A stretch of DNA of 64,000 nt from Paracoccus gahaiensis (GTDB lineage Bacteria; Pseudomonadota; Alphaproteobacteria; Rhodobacterales; Rhodobacteraceae): positions 124,001 through 188,000 of the forward strand of contig NZ_SUNI01000001.1 of the NCBI RefSeq assembly GCF_005048225.1, read 5' to 3'. The position numbers and the translations under genes were made by a program. Positions 9,746-20,093 of this stretch are shown piece by piece (within the stretch, counting starts at the first letter, position 1; the number at the start of each line of letters is the position of its first letter). Under the pieces are notes generated by a model. That model was not told the origin of the DNA. It saw only the letters and a program-made list of their open reading frames with translations, and did not search any database.

Positions 9746-10981
9746 TCAGGAGCCCAGGCCGCGCGCAGTGCGCGGGGCGGGGTCCAGCACGACCAGCTGG
9801 TTGTCGCGGATCGTGCCGACCGCCAGCCCGCGCTGGATCGTGCCGTCGCGCTGCAGGCGGAAGATGCCGCCGACGCCGGTGAAGCCCGCGCGCTGCGTCA
9901 GGCCCGAGGTGGTCAGCGCGTTGCGCCGCCCGTCGCGGGCCAGAGAGGCGATGGCCGCCACCCCGTCATAGGCCAGCGAGGCCAGCTGATGGGGCGCCTC
10001 GCCATGGGCCTGGGCATAGCGCGCCTCGAACTGGCGCTGCAGGCCTTGGTCGGGCAGGGCGAACCAGCCCTCGGCAAGTTGCGGCAGGCCGAGGCGCGCG
10101 CCCGGCTGGTCCCACCGCGTCAGGCCCATCATCTGGATGCCCGGAGAGCGGACGCCCGCCTCGGCCAGCTGTTCGGTCAGATAGGGCAGGACGGCCTGGT
10201 TGTTGGCGGTCATGAAGACCGCGTCCACCCCGCCCGACTGCGCGGCTTCGGTGATCCGCGGGGTCACCCCGTCGATCCCGCTGATCGAGACCGGGTGGTT
10301 GACGCGCCCGGCCATGCGGGCGCCGTTGCGGGCGATGGCGGTCTCGATCGCGCGGCCGCCCAGCTGGCCCGCGACGTCATCCTCGGCCACGACCAGGACG
10401 TTGCGCTTGCCTTGGCTCATGCCGTAATCGACCAGCCGGTCCGCGATGGTCTCGAAGCTGTTGCCCAGGATGAAGACGTTGCCGCCCGCGATCTGGGCGT
10501 TGTTGGAGAAGGTCAGCACATTGATGTTGCGCGGCATCATGGCATTGCCCACGGCATTCGCACCATCGGCGAAAAGCGGCCCCAGGATGATCTGCGCCCC
10601 CGCATCGGCGGCCGCATTGGCCTGTGCCACGGCGCTTTCGGTCGAGGCGCCGCTGTCATAGACCCGCAGGTCGATGGTCGCGCCCTGGGCATCGCCCGCC
10701 GCCATCCGCGCGGCGTTCTTGAGGCTGCGCGCCAGCCATTCCAGATCCTGCGACCCGGTGCCCGCCGGCGCCAGCAGGGCCACCCGCACCGGCTCGGAGG
10801 GATCGATCAGCGGGCCGATCTCGGGACCGCTAGCCTGCTGGCTGCCGGCCCCAGGGTCGCAGGCGGCCAAGAACAGGGCCGAGACGACCGCGGCGGTCCG
10901 GGCGAGGGCATGGCGCAGGCCCGTGGGCAGACCCGTGGCAGGCCGGCCCAAGGAAGGCCGGGTTGTGGCGGAGGCTGACAT
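9746..10981 (-). CDS. LpoA-like penicillin-binding protein activator, outer-membrane lipoprotein
   Basis: 411 residues. The N-terminus has a hydrophobic stretch ending in a lipobox (LFLAAC), so it should be a lipoprotein. The rest has the two-lobed periplasmic binding fold of the YraM/LpoA family (VRVALLAPAG, AAADAGAQIILGPLFADG, GKRNVLVVAEDD). E. coli LpoA activates the peptidoglycan synthase PBP1A; the alphaproteobacterial homologue is shorter because it lacks the N-terminal TPR domain. It is divergent from rsmI, as in many genomes where lpoA, rsmI (yraL) and yraN cluster. An amino-acid ABC transporter binding protein is the alternative, but no transporter genes are nearby. Confidence 0.85.
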   Translation of the reverse strand: MSASATTRPSLGRPATGLPTGLRHALARTAAVVSALFLAACDPGAGSQQASGPEIGPLIDPSEPVRVALLAPAGTGSQDLEWLARSLKNAARMAAGDAQGATIDLRVYDSGASTESAVAQANAAADAGAQIILGPLFADGANAVGNAMMPRNINVLTFSNNAQIAGGNVFILGNSFETIADRLVDYGMSQGKRNVLVVAEDDVAGQLGGRAIETAIARNGARMAGRVNHPVSISGIDGVTPRITEAAQSGGVDAVFMTANNQAVLPYLTEQLAEAGVRSPGIQMMGLTRWDQPGARLGLPQLAEGWFALPDQGLQRQFEARYAQAHGEAPHQLASLAYDGVAAIASLARDGRRNALTTSGLTQRAGFTGVGGIFRLQRDGTIQRGLAVGTIRDNQLVVLDPAPRTARGLGS

Positions 10982-11093
10982 GTGAAACTTCCCTGCAGTG
11001 TGAGATGACGCGTGTGGCTGCCGGCAAGCCTATGGCCTGCGCCCGCGATTGGCAATCAGCGCCGGCCCGCGACCGGTGCCGAACGGAGGCAGG

Positions 11094-12002
11094 ATGACCG
11101 ACCGCCACGACCGACCCGATGCCGAGCCGCCCCGCCGCCTGACCGCCCATGTCGAGGCCGCGCGGCTGGAGCCCGGCCTTTATCTGGTCGCCACCCCGAT
11201 CGGGGCGGCGCGCGACATCACGCTGCGGGCGCTGGACGTGCTCAACAGCGCCGACCATCTGGCCGCCGAGGACACGCGCGTGCTGCGCCACCTGATGGAC
11301 ATCCACGGCATCCCGCTGCGCGGGCGCCGTATCCTGGCCTATCACGACCACAACGGCGACCGCGCCCGCCCGGCGCTGCTGGCCGCGCTGGCCGAAGGGG
11401 GCAGCGTCGCCTATTGCTCGGATGCGGGCACGCCGCTGGTGGCCGATCCCGGCTATCGCCTTGCACTCGACGCAGCCCAGGCCGGCGCGCGCGTTCACGC
11501 GCTGCCTGGGCCCTCGGCCGCCTTGGCCGCGCTGAGCCTCGCGGGCCTGCCCAGCGACCGCTTCCTGTTCCTGGGCTTTCCCCCGCCCACCAAGGCCGCG
11601 CGCCTGACCTGGCTGCGACGCTGGCTGGCGGTCGATTCCACGCTGATCCTGTTCGAAAGCCCCAGGCGCGTTAACCGAACATTAGATGACTTGTGCGACA
11701 TTGATCCGAATCGCATTACGGTGGTGGCGCGGGAACTGACGAAGAAGTTCGAGGAGGTGATCAGAGGAACGGCCGCCGAGCTGGCCGCGGATCCCCGCAT
11801 GGCCACGCTGAAGGGCGAGGTGGTGATGGTGCTCGACCGTCCCTCGGCGGTCGAGGTGGACGAGGATCGTCTGGACCAGGTGCTGCTGGGGCATCTGCGC
11901 ACGATGTCGGTCAAGGACGCCGCCCGCGCGGCGGCAGAGGACCTGGGCCTGCCCAAGCGCGACGTCTATCAGCGCGCCCTGGGATTGGCGGATGACAGCT
12001 AG
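11094..12002 (+). CDS. rsmI: 16S rRNA (cytidine1402-2'-O)-methyltransferase
   Basis: 302 residues. RsmI 2'-O-methylates C1402 in the decoding centre of 16S rRNA using S-adenosylmethionine. The tetrapyrrole-methylase fold is clear: GLYLVATPIGAARDITLRAL at the N-terminus, AAEDTRVLRHLM, YCSDAGTPLVADPGYRL and LPGPSAALAALSLAGLPSDR. The ATG at 11094 is preferred over an upstream start at 11049 because GGAGGC lies 4 bases upstream. The gene overlaps or abuts yraN, suggesting co-expression. Confidence 0.96.
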   Translation: MTDRHDRPDAEPPRRLTAHVEAARLEPGLYLVATPIGAARDITLRALDVLNSADHLAAEDTRVLRHLMDIHGIPLRGRRILAYHDHNGDRARPALLAALAEGGSVAYCSDAGTPLVADPGYRLALDAAQAGARVHALPGPSAALAALSLAGLPSDRFLFLGFPPPTKAARLTWLRRWLAVDSTLILFESPRRVNRTLDDLCDIDPNRITVVARELTKKFEEVIRGTAAELAADPRMATLKGEVVMVLDRPSAVEVDEDRLDQVLLGHLRTMSVKDAARAAAEDLGLPKRDVYQRALGLADDS

Positions 12003-12033
12003 AGGGGACCGGTGGCGGTCCGATGGAGGAACA

Positions 12034-12471
12034 ATGGCACAAGTCGCGGACCGGAACGTTCTGACCCCCTGGGCGCGTCCTTCGACCGTCGTCCCCGCGC
12101 CCAGCCCGGCCCGCCAACGGCGCGGTCGGCGCGCGGCCCTGTCCGGCCTGATGGCCGAGGACAATGTGCTGCGCCTCTATCAGCGGCGCGGCGCCCGCCT
12201 GCTGGCCAGCCGCTGGCGGGGCCGCGCGGGCGAGATCGACATGATCCTGCAGGAGGGTGAGGATCTGGTCTTCGTCGAGGTCAAGTCCTCCGCCACCCAT
12301 GCGGCGGCCGCCGAAAGGCTGCTGCCCGCCCAAATGCGCCGGATCACTCAGGCCGCCTGCGAATATTGCGACCTGCACGGTCTGGGGCTGGTCTCGATGC
12401 GCTTCGATGCGGCGCTGGTCGACGCGCTGGGACGGGTCGACCTGATCGAGAATGCCTTCGGCGAGGTCTGA
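12034..12471 (+). CDS. yraN: YraN family (UPF0102) nuclease-like protein
   Basis: 145 residues from the ATG at 12034, which has GGAGGA 5 bases upstream; a longer frame starting at 11992 overlaps rsmI and has no such site. The core has the restriction-endonuclease-like fold signature of the UPF0102 family: AEDNVLRLYQRRGARLLASRWRG, then GEIDMILQEGEDLVFVEVKS (the E-x-D...E-V-K active-site pattern). Biological role is not settled; the family often sits between rsmI and gshB as here and may act in DNA repair or competence. Confidence 0.93.
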   Translation: MAQVADRNVLTPWARPSTVVPAPSPARQRRGRRAALSGLMAEDNVLRLYQRRGARLLASRWRGRAGEIDMILQEGEDLVFVEVKSSATHAAAAERLLPAQMRRITQAACEYCDLHGLGLVSMRFDAALVDALGRVDLIENAFGEV

Positions 12472-12534
12472 TCCTGCAGGCTTGCATCCCTGTCCTGCTC
12501 GGGCCACAACGGGGCCGAAATTCAGGAGCGCGGG

Positions 12535-13485
12535 ATGAGCCTTTACGTCGCCTTGCAGATGGACCCGATCGAGCATGTCTCGATCGACGCCGACAGCACC
12601 TTCCGCATCGGCCTGGAGGCCGAGGCCCGCGGGCATCGCCTGTTCCAGTATACGGTCGAACAGCTGCGCTATGACGAAGGGCGCGTCATCGCGCGCGGCA
12701 GGCCGGTCAGCTTGCGCCGCAAACAGGGCGATCATGTGACCTTCGGGGACTGGGCCGAGGTCGAGGTCGGCGATTTCGACGTGGTCTGGCTGCGTCAGGA
12801 TCCGCCCTTCGACATGGGCTATGTCACTTCGACCCATCTTCTAGACCGGGTGCATCCCGGCACCCTGGTCGTGAACGATCCGTTCTGGGTCCGGAACTGT
12901 CCCGAAAAACTGATGGTCCTCGACTTTCCGGACCTGACGCCACCGACGATGATCGCCCGCGATCCCGCCGCCTTCAAGGCGTTCCGGGCGCGGCATGGCG
13001 AGATCATCGTCAAGCCGCTCTATGGCAATGGCGGGGCCGGGGTGTTCCACCTGCGGCCCGGCGATCCCAACCTCTCGGCACTGCTGGAAACCTTCGCGGG
13101 GATCAACCGCGAGCCGATGATCGCGCAGAAATACCTACCCGCCGTGGTCAAGGGCGACAAGCGCATCATCCTTGTCGACGGAGACCCGGTGGGCGCCATC
13201 AACCGCGTGCCGCAGAAGGGCGAGGCGCGGTCCAACATGCATGTCGGGGGCCGGGCCGAAAAGATCGGCCTGACCGAGCGCGAGCGCGAGATCTGCGGCC
13301 GGCTGCGTCTGGTCCTGCGCGAGAAAGGCCTCATTTTCGCCGGCATCGACGTGATCGACGGCTGGCTGACCGAGATCAACGTCACCTCGCCCACCGGCAT
13401 CCAGGAGCTGGAGCGCTTCGACGGCATCAATGCCGCCGAGGCCCTGTGGCAGGCGATCGAGCGACGGGTGGCCGAGAAGGGCTGA
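12535..13485 (+). CDS. gshB: Glutathione synthetase
   Basis: 316 residues, full length for bacterial GshB. It joins gamma-glutamylcysteine and glycine with ATP. Visible landmarks are VALQMDPIEHVSIDADSTF at the N-terminus, WLRQDPPFDMGYVTSTHLL, the ATP-grasp segment KPLYGNGGAGVFHL and the metal-binding GIDVIDGWLTEINVTSPTGI at the C-terminus. An AGGAG site precedes the ATG. Same strand as rsmI and yraN with a 63-bp gap. Confidence 0.97.
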   Translation: MSLYVALQMDPIEHVSIDADSTFRIGLEAEARGHRLFQYTVEQLRYDEGRVIARGRPVSLRRKQGDHVTFGDWAEVEVGDFDVVWLRQDPPFDMGYVTSTHLLDRVHPGTLVVNDPFWVRNCPEKLMVLDFPDLTPPTMIARDPAAFKAFRARHGEIIVKPLYGNGGAGVFHLRPGDPNLSALLETFAGINREPMIAQKYLPAVVKGDKRIILVDGDPVGAINRVPQKGEARSNMHVGGRAEKIGLTEREREICGRLRLVLREKGLIFAGIDVIDGWLTEINVTSPTGIQELERFDGINAAEALWQAIERRVAEKG

Positions 13486-13846
13486 CCCTGTGCGGAGTGT
13501 CGTGGCATCCGGCGCATCGCGGTTGGCCTCACAGGCGTCGCCTGTCCTGACAAACGCGATTGGCGTCGCGAAAGGTCGAATGTTCGGCGGTCATGGCTGT
13601 TGCAGGGAGGCAATGGCAGCGAGGATCGGTTCGGTCTCTGCCGAAGGGCTGCCCTCGGCGGAGACCGACGTACCAGTTGCCTGCGGCTGTTACCGGCTTA
13701 CCGACTGCCGAGAGCTGCTGGCCGGAAGGCGTGCCGGACAGGCCTTCGCCTCCGCCCCCGGGCTTGCATCGCGCATTTTTACCTTGTGATGTCTGTCTGA
13801 CAAGCGACGTCGCCTAAAACCCGCCTTGGCCCAAGCCTGCTCCCCA
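13486..13846. other. Gene-free gap with strong inverted repeats
   Basis: 361 bases between gshB and the converging comM. Open frames here lack family resemblance. It contains a near-perfect 14-bp stem, TCGGTCTCTGCCGA (13631-13644) pairing with TCGGCGGAGACCGA (13655-13668) with one G-T wobble and a 10-base loop, a 15-base palindrome ACAGGCGTCGCCTGT (13531-13545), and a GCGACGTCGC palindrome (13804-13813). No U-tract follows the main stem, so it is not a plain intrinsic terminator. A small structured RNA is possible but not identified. Confidence 0.5.
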
Positions 13847-15361
13847 TCACCCGCCCGACAGGAACGGCAGGCGATAGCTGATCGCCTCGGCCAGATGCCG
13901 CGTCAGCACCTTCTCCGAATGGTCCAGATCGGCGATGGTCCGGGCGCTGCGCAGGATGCGGTGGTAGCCCCGCGCCGTCAGGCCCAGCCTCTCGGACGCC
14001 GCCAGGATCAGCGCCCGCCCCTCGGCATCCGGGGCGGCGATGCTGTCGAGCAGCGGCCCCGAGGCCTCGGCATTGACACGTACGCCGGGATAGGCGCGAT
14101 AGCGCCGAGCCTGGATCTGCCGCGCCTCGGCCACCCGCGCCGCCACCGTGGCCGAGCTGTCGCCCGAGGGCGGCAGGTCCATGTCCTGCAGGCTGACGCC
14201 CGGCACCTCCAGCCGCAGATCGAACCGGTCCATCAGCGGGCCCGAGATCCGGCCCAGATAGCTGTCGCCGCAGGCCGGCGCGCGCGAACAGGCCCGCGCG
14301 GGATCGGCCAGATAGCCGCAGCGGCAGGGATTGGCCGCCGCCACCAGCAGGAACCGGCAGGGATAGCGCAGATGGGCCGACGCGCGCGACACCACGACCT
14401 CGCCCGTCTCGATGGGCTGGCGCATCGTCTCCAGCACCTGGCGGGGGAATTCCGGCAACTCGTCCAGAAACAGCACGCCGTTATGGGCCAGGCTCATCTG
14501 CCCGGGCCGCGCCTTGGGACCGCCGCCGACGATGGCGGGGGACGAGGCGGTGTGGTGGGGGTCCTGGAAGGGCGCGCGGCGCGAGATGGCGCCGTCGGTC
14601 AGGAGGCCCGCGACCGAATGGATCATCGAGGTCTCCAGCGCCTCGCGCGCCGACAGGGGCGGCATCAGGCCGGGCAGGCGGGTGGCCAGCATGGACTTGC
14701 CCGCGCCCGGCGGGCCGATCATCAGCAGGTGATGGCGGCCCGCGGCGGCGATCTCGAGCGCGCGCTTGGCCCGTTCCTGGCCCTTCACGTCGGTCAGGCA
14801 GAGCGGATCGGGGGTGTCCAGCAGCGCCCCGGGGCGGGCGGGGGTCAGGGGCTGGCGGTCGGTCAGGTGGTCGATGACGGCGCGCAGCGTGTCGGCGCCG
14901 AAGACCGCGATCTGGTCGATCCAGGCCGCCTCGGGACCGCAGGCGCAGGGGCAGATGAGCGCGCGGTCCTCCTCGGAGGCGGCCAGGGCGGCGGGCAGGG
15001 CACCCGCGACCGCGACCAGCCGCCCGTCCAGCGCCAGCTCTCCCAGGGCGACGTGGCGGGCCAGTTCCTCGGCGGGCAGGATCTCCAGCGCGCCCAGCAC
15101 CGCCAGCGCGATGGGCAGGTCGAAATGCGAGCCCTCCTTGGGCAGGTCGGCAGGCGACAGGTTCACGGTGAGGCGCTTGTTCGGCAGCGCGATGGCCAGC
15201 GCCCCGAAGGCCGCACGGACCCGTTCGCGCGCCTCGCTGACCGCCTTGTCGGGCAGGCCCACGATGGAAAAGCCGGGCAGGCCGGCAGAGACGGCGCATT
15301 GCACCTCGACGAGGCGGGCCTCGACCCCCTCGAAGGCCACGGAATAGGCGATGGCGACCAT
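13847..15361 (-). CDS. comM: YifB/ComM family Mg-chelatase-like AAA+ ATPase
   Basis: 504 residues. ComM is a hexameric helicase that helps branch migration during natural transformation. The N-terminus (VAIAYSVAFEGVEARLVEVQ, LPGFSIVGLPDKAVSEARERV) is the Lon-protease-like subdomain; the AAA+ core has Walker A IGPPGAGKS near residue 215 and Walker B GVLFLDELPEF; the C-terminal Mg-chelatase part follows CGYLADPARAC. ATG at 15361 is chosen because the family protein starts MVAIAYS. A CtrA-type box lies upstream (15404-15419), in line with CtrA control of competence genes in Rhodobacter relatives. Confidence 0.95.
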   Translation of the reverse strand: MVAIAYSVAFEGVEARLVEVQCAVSAGLPGFSIVGLPDKAVSEARERVRAAFGALAIALPNKRLTVNLSPADLPKEGSHFDLPIALAVLGALEILPAEELARHVALGELALDGRLVAVAGALPAALAASEEDRALICPCACGPEAAWIDQIAVFGADTLRAVIDHLTDRQPLTPARPGALLDTPDPLCLTDVKGQERAKRALEIAAAGRHHLLMIGPPGAGKSMLATRLPGLMPPLSAREALETSMIHSVAGLLTDGAISRRAPFQDPHHTASSPAIVGGGPKARPGQMSLAHNGVLFLDELPEFPRQVLETMRQPIETGEVVVSRASAHLRYPCRFLLVAAANPCRCGYLADPARACSRAPACGDSYLGRISGPLMDRFDLRLEVPGVSLQDMDLPPSGDSSATVAARVAEARQIQARRYRAYPGVRVNAEASGPLLDSIAAPDAEGRALILAASERLGLTARGYHRILRSARTIADLDHSEKVLTRHLAEAISYRLPFLSGG

Positions 15362-15403
15362 GGCTGCCCCTTGCTGATCCCGCAAATGGTTAACGCGGCG
15401 GGT

Positions 15404-15419
15404 TTAAGGAAAGGTTAAC
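15404..15419 (-). promoter_or_regulatory. Candidate CtrA binding site upstream of comM
   Basis: The sequence TTAAGGAAAGGTTAAC fits the CtrA consensus TTAA-N7-TTAAC exactly. It lies 43-58 bp upstream of the comM start codon and also about 65 bp upstream of coaBC on the other strand. A further GGTTAAC half-site lies at 15388-15394. Known biology: CtrA controls comM and other DNA-uptake genes in Rhodobacterales; that it acts here is inference. Confidence 0.55.
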
Positions 15420-15482
15420 CTCGGGCTTTCCTTGCGGCAGGGGGGCGTCGGGGTTATCTGGGTCGCAGACAGAGGGGGCCTC

Positions 15483-16667
15483 ATGCAGGGCAGGCGGATA
15501 TTGCTGATCGTGGGGGGCGGGATCGCCGCCTACAAGATCCCGCAGCTGGTGCGGCTGATCCGGGCATCGGGCGCGGCGGTCACGCCGGTGCTGACCGCCT
15601 CGGGCGCACAGTTCGTCACGCCCATGACCCTGTCGGTGCTGGCCGGAGAACCGGTCCATGACACGCTGTGGGACCGCGATTCCGAGGCGCAGATCGGCCA
15701 TATCCAGCTGTCGCGGCAGGCCGATCTGGTCGTCGTGGCCCCCGCCACCGCCGATCTGATGGCCAAGATGGCGGGGGGGCTGGCGAACGATCTGGCCTCG
15801 ACCCTGCTGCTGGCCACCGACAAGCGGGTGCTGATCGCGCCCGCGATGAACGTCCGCATGTGGGGTCATCCCGCCACGCGGCGCAATCTGGCGGTCCTGC
15901 AGGGGGATGGCGTGCTGACGGTCGGCCCCGATGACGGCGACATGGCCTGCGGCGAATACGGCACGGGCCGCATGGCCGAGCCCGAGGCGATCCTGGCCGC
16001 GATCCGCGCGGCACTGGAGCCGGGGCCGCTGGCCGGGCGGCATGTGATCGTGACCTCGGGGCCCACGCATGAGCCGATCGACCCGGTGCGCTATCTGGCC
16101 AACCGCTCGTCTGGCGCGCAGGGGACGGCGATCGCCGCCGCCTTGCGCGATCTGGGGGCGCGGGTCAGCTTCGTGACCGGGCCTGCAAGCGTGCCTGTGC
16201 CTGCGGGTGCGCAGGTGATCCGGGTCGAGACCGCAGAGCAGATGCGCGCGGCGGTCGAGGCGGCGCTGCCGGCCGATGCGGCGGTCATGGCGGCGGCGGT
16301 GGCCGACTGGCGTGTGGTGAACGGCAGCGATCAGAAGATGAAGAAGACCGGCGATCTGCCCAACCTGCAGATGGCCGAGAACCCCGATATCCTGGCATGG
16401 CTGTCCCACGCCCCGCAGCGCCCCCGCCTGGTGGTGGGCTTTGCCGCCGAGACGCAGGACGTCACCGCGCACGCCACCGCCAAGCGCCTGCGCAAGGGCT
16501 GCGACTGGATCGTGGCCAACGATGTCAGCCCCGCCACCGGCATCATGGGCGGGACCGAGAATGCGGTGACGCTGATCACCGACCAGGGGCCAGAGGACTG
16601 GCCGCGCATGGGCAAGGATGCCGTCGCCGCCCGGCTGGCCGCCCGCATCGCGAGGGAGCTGGCATGA
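15483..16667 (+). CDS. coaBC: Bifunctional phosphopantothenoylcysteine decarboxylase/phosphopantothenate-cysteine ligase
   Basis: 394 residues, full length. It makes 4'-phosphopantetheine for coenzyme A in two steps. The CoaC half has the FMN-binding LLIVGGGIAAYK, the catalytic His in IGHIQLS, the substrate motif APAMNVRMW and the proton-donor Cys in MACGEYGTGRMAE. The CoaB half starts near VIVTSGPTHEPIDPVRYLANRSSG and has the lysine motif KMKKTGD. The start ATG at 15483 matches the family. Its stop overlaps the next gene (ATGA), so it heads the suf transcription unit, an unusual partnership. Confidence 0.97.
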   Translation: MQGRRILLIVGGGIAAYKIPQLVRLIRASGAAVTPVLTASGAQFVTPMTLSVLAGEPVHDTLWDRDSEAQIGHIQLSRQADLVVVAPATADLMAKMAGGLANDLASTLLLATDKRVLIAPAMNVRMWGHPATRRNLAVLQGDGVLTVGPDDGDMACGEYGTGRMAEPEAILAAIRAALEPGPLAGRHVIVTSGPTHEPIDPVRYLANRSSGAQGTAIAAALRDLGARVSFVTGPASVPVPAGAQVIRVETAEQMRAAVEAALPADAAVMAAAVADWRVVNGSDQKMKKTGDLPNLQMAENPDILAWLSHAPQRPRLVVGFAAETQDVTAHATAKRLRKGCDWIVANDVSPATGIMGGTENAVTLITDQGPEDWPRMGKDAVAARLAARIARELA

Positions 16668-17734
16668 GAACCTATCTGGACTGGAACGCCACCACGCCCC
16701 TGCGCCCCGAGGTCAAGGAGGCGATCATCGAGGCGCTGGAGCTGTCGGGCAACCCCTCCTCGGTCCATGCCGAGGGGCGGGCGGCCAAGATGGCGCTGGA
16801 ACGCGCGCGCGAGCAGATCGCGGCGGCCCTGGGGGCCGAGGGGGCCGATCTGGTCTTCACCTCGGGCACGACCGAGGCCGCGTCGATGGTGCTGGGGCAG
16901 GGCGGATACCTCTGCGCGCCGACCGAGCACAGCGCCATCAAGGTCTGGTGCGACCCGGTCCTGCCCGTGGACCGCGACGGCATCGTGACGGTGACCGACC
17001 CCGCGCGGACCAGCCTGCAGCTGGCCAACAACGAGACGGGCGTGATGCAGGACCTGCCGCAGGGGCTGCACAGCAGCGACCTGACGCAGGCCTTCGGCAA
17101 GGTGCCCTTCGCCTTCAACTGGCTGGGCCTGACGGCGGGCTTCGTCAGCGCACACAAGCTGGGCGGTCCCAAGGGCATCGGCGCGCTGGTCCTGAGGAAG
17201 GGCACCGAGATCCCCGCGCTGATCCGGGGCGGCGGGCAGGAACAGGGCCGCCGCGCGGGGACCGAGAACCTGATCGGCATCCTGGCCTTCGCCGCCGCCG
17301 CCGCGGCCGCGCAGCGCGACCTGGAAGCCGGGGTCTGGGATCAGGTCGCGCAGCGCCGCGACGCGCTGGAGGCCCGGCTCTGCGACATTGCGCCCGAGGC
17401 GGTGATCGCCGGAAAGGCGGCGCGGCGCTTGCCGAACACGACCTGCCTTCTTACATCGGGATGGAAGGGCGAAACCCAGGTCATGCAGATGGATCTGGCC
17501 GGATTTGCGATCTCGGCAGGCTCGGCCTGCTCGTCGGGAAAGGTCCGGGCCAGTGGCGCTTTGCAGGCCATGGGGTTCGACGATCAGCTTTCGCAATCCG
17601 CGATCCGGATCTCGATAAGCCCGACTTTGGGCGATGATCAGATCAACCGATTTGCGGATGCGTGGGAAAAGGCGTATTCACGCTGGCGCGACAGGACTGG
17701 TCCGGCGATACGGCCGAGCACCGAGGAAGGATGA
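16664..17734 (+). CDS. NifS/IscS-type cysteine desulfurase of the suf cluster
   Basis: 356 residues. A class I pyridoxal-phosphate cysteine desulfurase that takes sulfur from cysteine. Seen: YLDWNATTPLRPEV at the N-terminus, PLP-binding lysine in SAHKLGGPKG, LQLANNETGV, and the active-site cysteine in SAGSACSSGKV near residue 290. The start codon overlaps the coaBC stop by 4 bp and the stop is 3 bp before sufB, so the gene is part of one operon. A second desulfurase of the SufS type lies at the end of the same run, so sulfur could come from two enzymes. Confidence 0.92.
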   Translation: MRTYLDWNATTPLRPEVKEAIIEALELSGNPSSVHAEGRAAKMALERAREQIAAALGAEGADLVFTSGTTEAASMVLGQGGYLCAPTEHSAIKVWCDPVLPVDRDGIVTVTDPARTSLQLANNETGVMQDLPQGLHSSDLTQAFGKVPFAFNWLGLTAGFVSAHKLGGPKGIGALVLRKGTEIPALIRGGGQEQGRRAGTENLIGILAFAAAAAAAQRDLEAGVWDQVAQRRDALEARLCDIAPEAVIAGKAARRLPNTTCLLTSGWKGETQVMQMDLAGFAISAGSACSSGKVRASGALQAMGFDDQLSQSAIRISISPTLGDDQINRFADAWEKAYSRWRDRTGPAIRPSTEEG

Positions 17735-17737
17735 ACG

Positions 17738-19258
<1,521 letters not shown>

Positions 19259-19265
19259 TCCCCTT

Positions 19266-19289
19266 CGGCCGGGCCCCTGTGCCCGGCCG
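19266..19289 (+). other. Strong hairpin in the sufB-sufC spacer
   Basis: CGGCCGGGC (19266-19274) and GCCCGGCCG (19281-19289) form a perfect 9-bp stem with a 6-base loop just after the sufB stop. A second small stem CGGCG/CGCCG (19312-19325) lies just before the sufC ribosome site. No U-run follows, so an mRNA-processing or stabilising element within the operon is more likely than a terminator. Confidence 0.45.
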
Positions 19290-19337
19290 CACCCCCATCA
19301 CGGCGCCCCTGCGGCGCTTTCGCCGTTTGAGGATATT

Positions 19338-20093
19338 ATGCTGAACATCAACAACCTGCATGTGAAACTTGAGGACGAGGACAAGGCCATCCTGAAGGGC
19401 CTGACGCTGGAGGTGCCCGCCGGTGAGGTCCATGCGATCATGGGTCCGAACGGATCGGGCAAGTCCACCCTGTCCTATGTCCTGTCGGGCCGCGACGGCT
19501 ATGTCGTGACCGAGGGCGAGGCGACGCTGGACGGCGCCAGCCTGCTGGACATGGACCCCGAGGTGCGGGCGGCGGCGGGCCTGTTCCTGGCCTTCCAGTA
19601 TCCGGTCGAGATCCCCGGCGTCGGCAACATGACCTTCCTGCGCACGGCCGTGAATGCGCAGCGGAAAGCGCGCGGCGAGGCCGAGCTGACCGCGGGCGAG
19701 TTCCTCAAGGTCGTGCGCGCCAAGGCGGCCGATCTGCAGATCAGCCCCGACATGCTGAAGCGTCCGGTCAATGTGGGCTTCTCGGGCGGCGAGAAGAAAC
19801 GCAACGAGATCCTGCAGATGGCCATGCTGGAGCCGCGCATGTGCATCATGGACGAGACCGACAGCGGTCTGGACGTGGACGCGATGCGGCTGGTGGCGGA
19901 TGGCGTGAACGCGCTGCGCAGCCCCGACCGCAGCTTCCTGGTCATCACGCATTACCAGCGCCTGCTGGATCACATCAAGCCGGACGTCGTGCACATCCTG
20001 TCCAATGGCCGGATCATCAAGTCGGGCGGCCCGGAACTGGCGCTGGAAGTCGAAGAGAACGGCTATGGCGATCTTCTGGCGGAGGCCGGCTGA
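19338..20093 (+). CDS. sufC: Fe-S assembly ATPase SufC
   Basis: 251 residues, the ABC-type ATPase that drives SufB-SufD. Walker A is GPNGSGKST (about residues 36-44), the ABC signature is VGFSGGEKKRNEI, Walker B is MCIMDETDSGLDVDAM and the switch His is in LVITHYQRLLDHI. The true start is ATG 19338 with GAGG upstream; the longer frame from 19092 runs through sufB. The stop overlaps the sufD start. Confidence 0.98.
   Translation: MLNINNLHVKLEDEDKAILKGLTLEVPAGEVHAIMGPNGSGKSTLSYVLSGRDGYVVTEGEATLDGASLLDMDPEVRAAAGLFLAFQYPVEIPGVGNMTFLRTAVNAQRKARGEAELTAGEFLKVVRAKAADLQISPDMLKRPVNVGFSGGEKKRNEILQMAMLEPRMCIMDETDSGLDVDAMRLVADGVNALRSPDRSFLVITHYQRLLDHIKPDVVHILSNGRIIKSGGPELALEVEENGYGDLLAEAG

Noticed and set aside
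11671..11690. CtrA-like TTAA-N7-TTAG inside rsmI
   Set aside because: Imperfect and deep inside a coding region, not before a gene start.
13430..13789. 119-codon forward frame after gshB
   Set aside because: Starts inside gshB, runs through a 14-bp inverted repeat and shows no coding-like pattern.
13486..13846. RNase P RNA, SRP RNA or tmRNA in the gshB-comM gap
   Set aside because: None of the conserved core sequences of these RNAs that I know can be found there on either strand.
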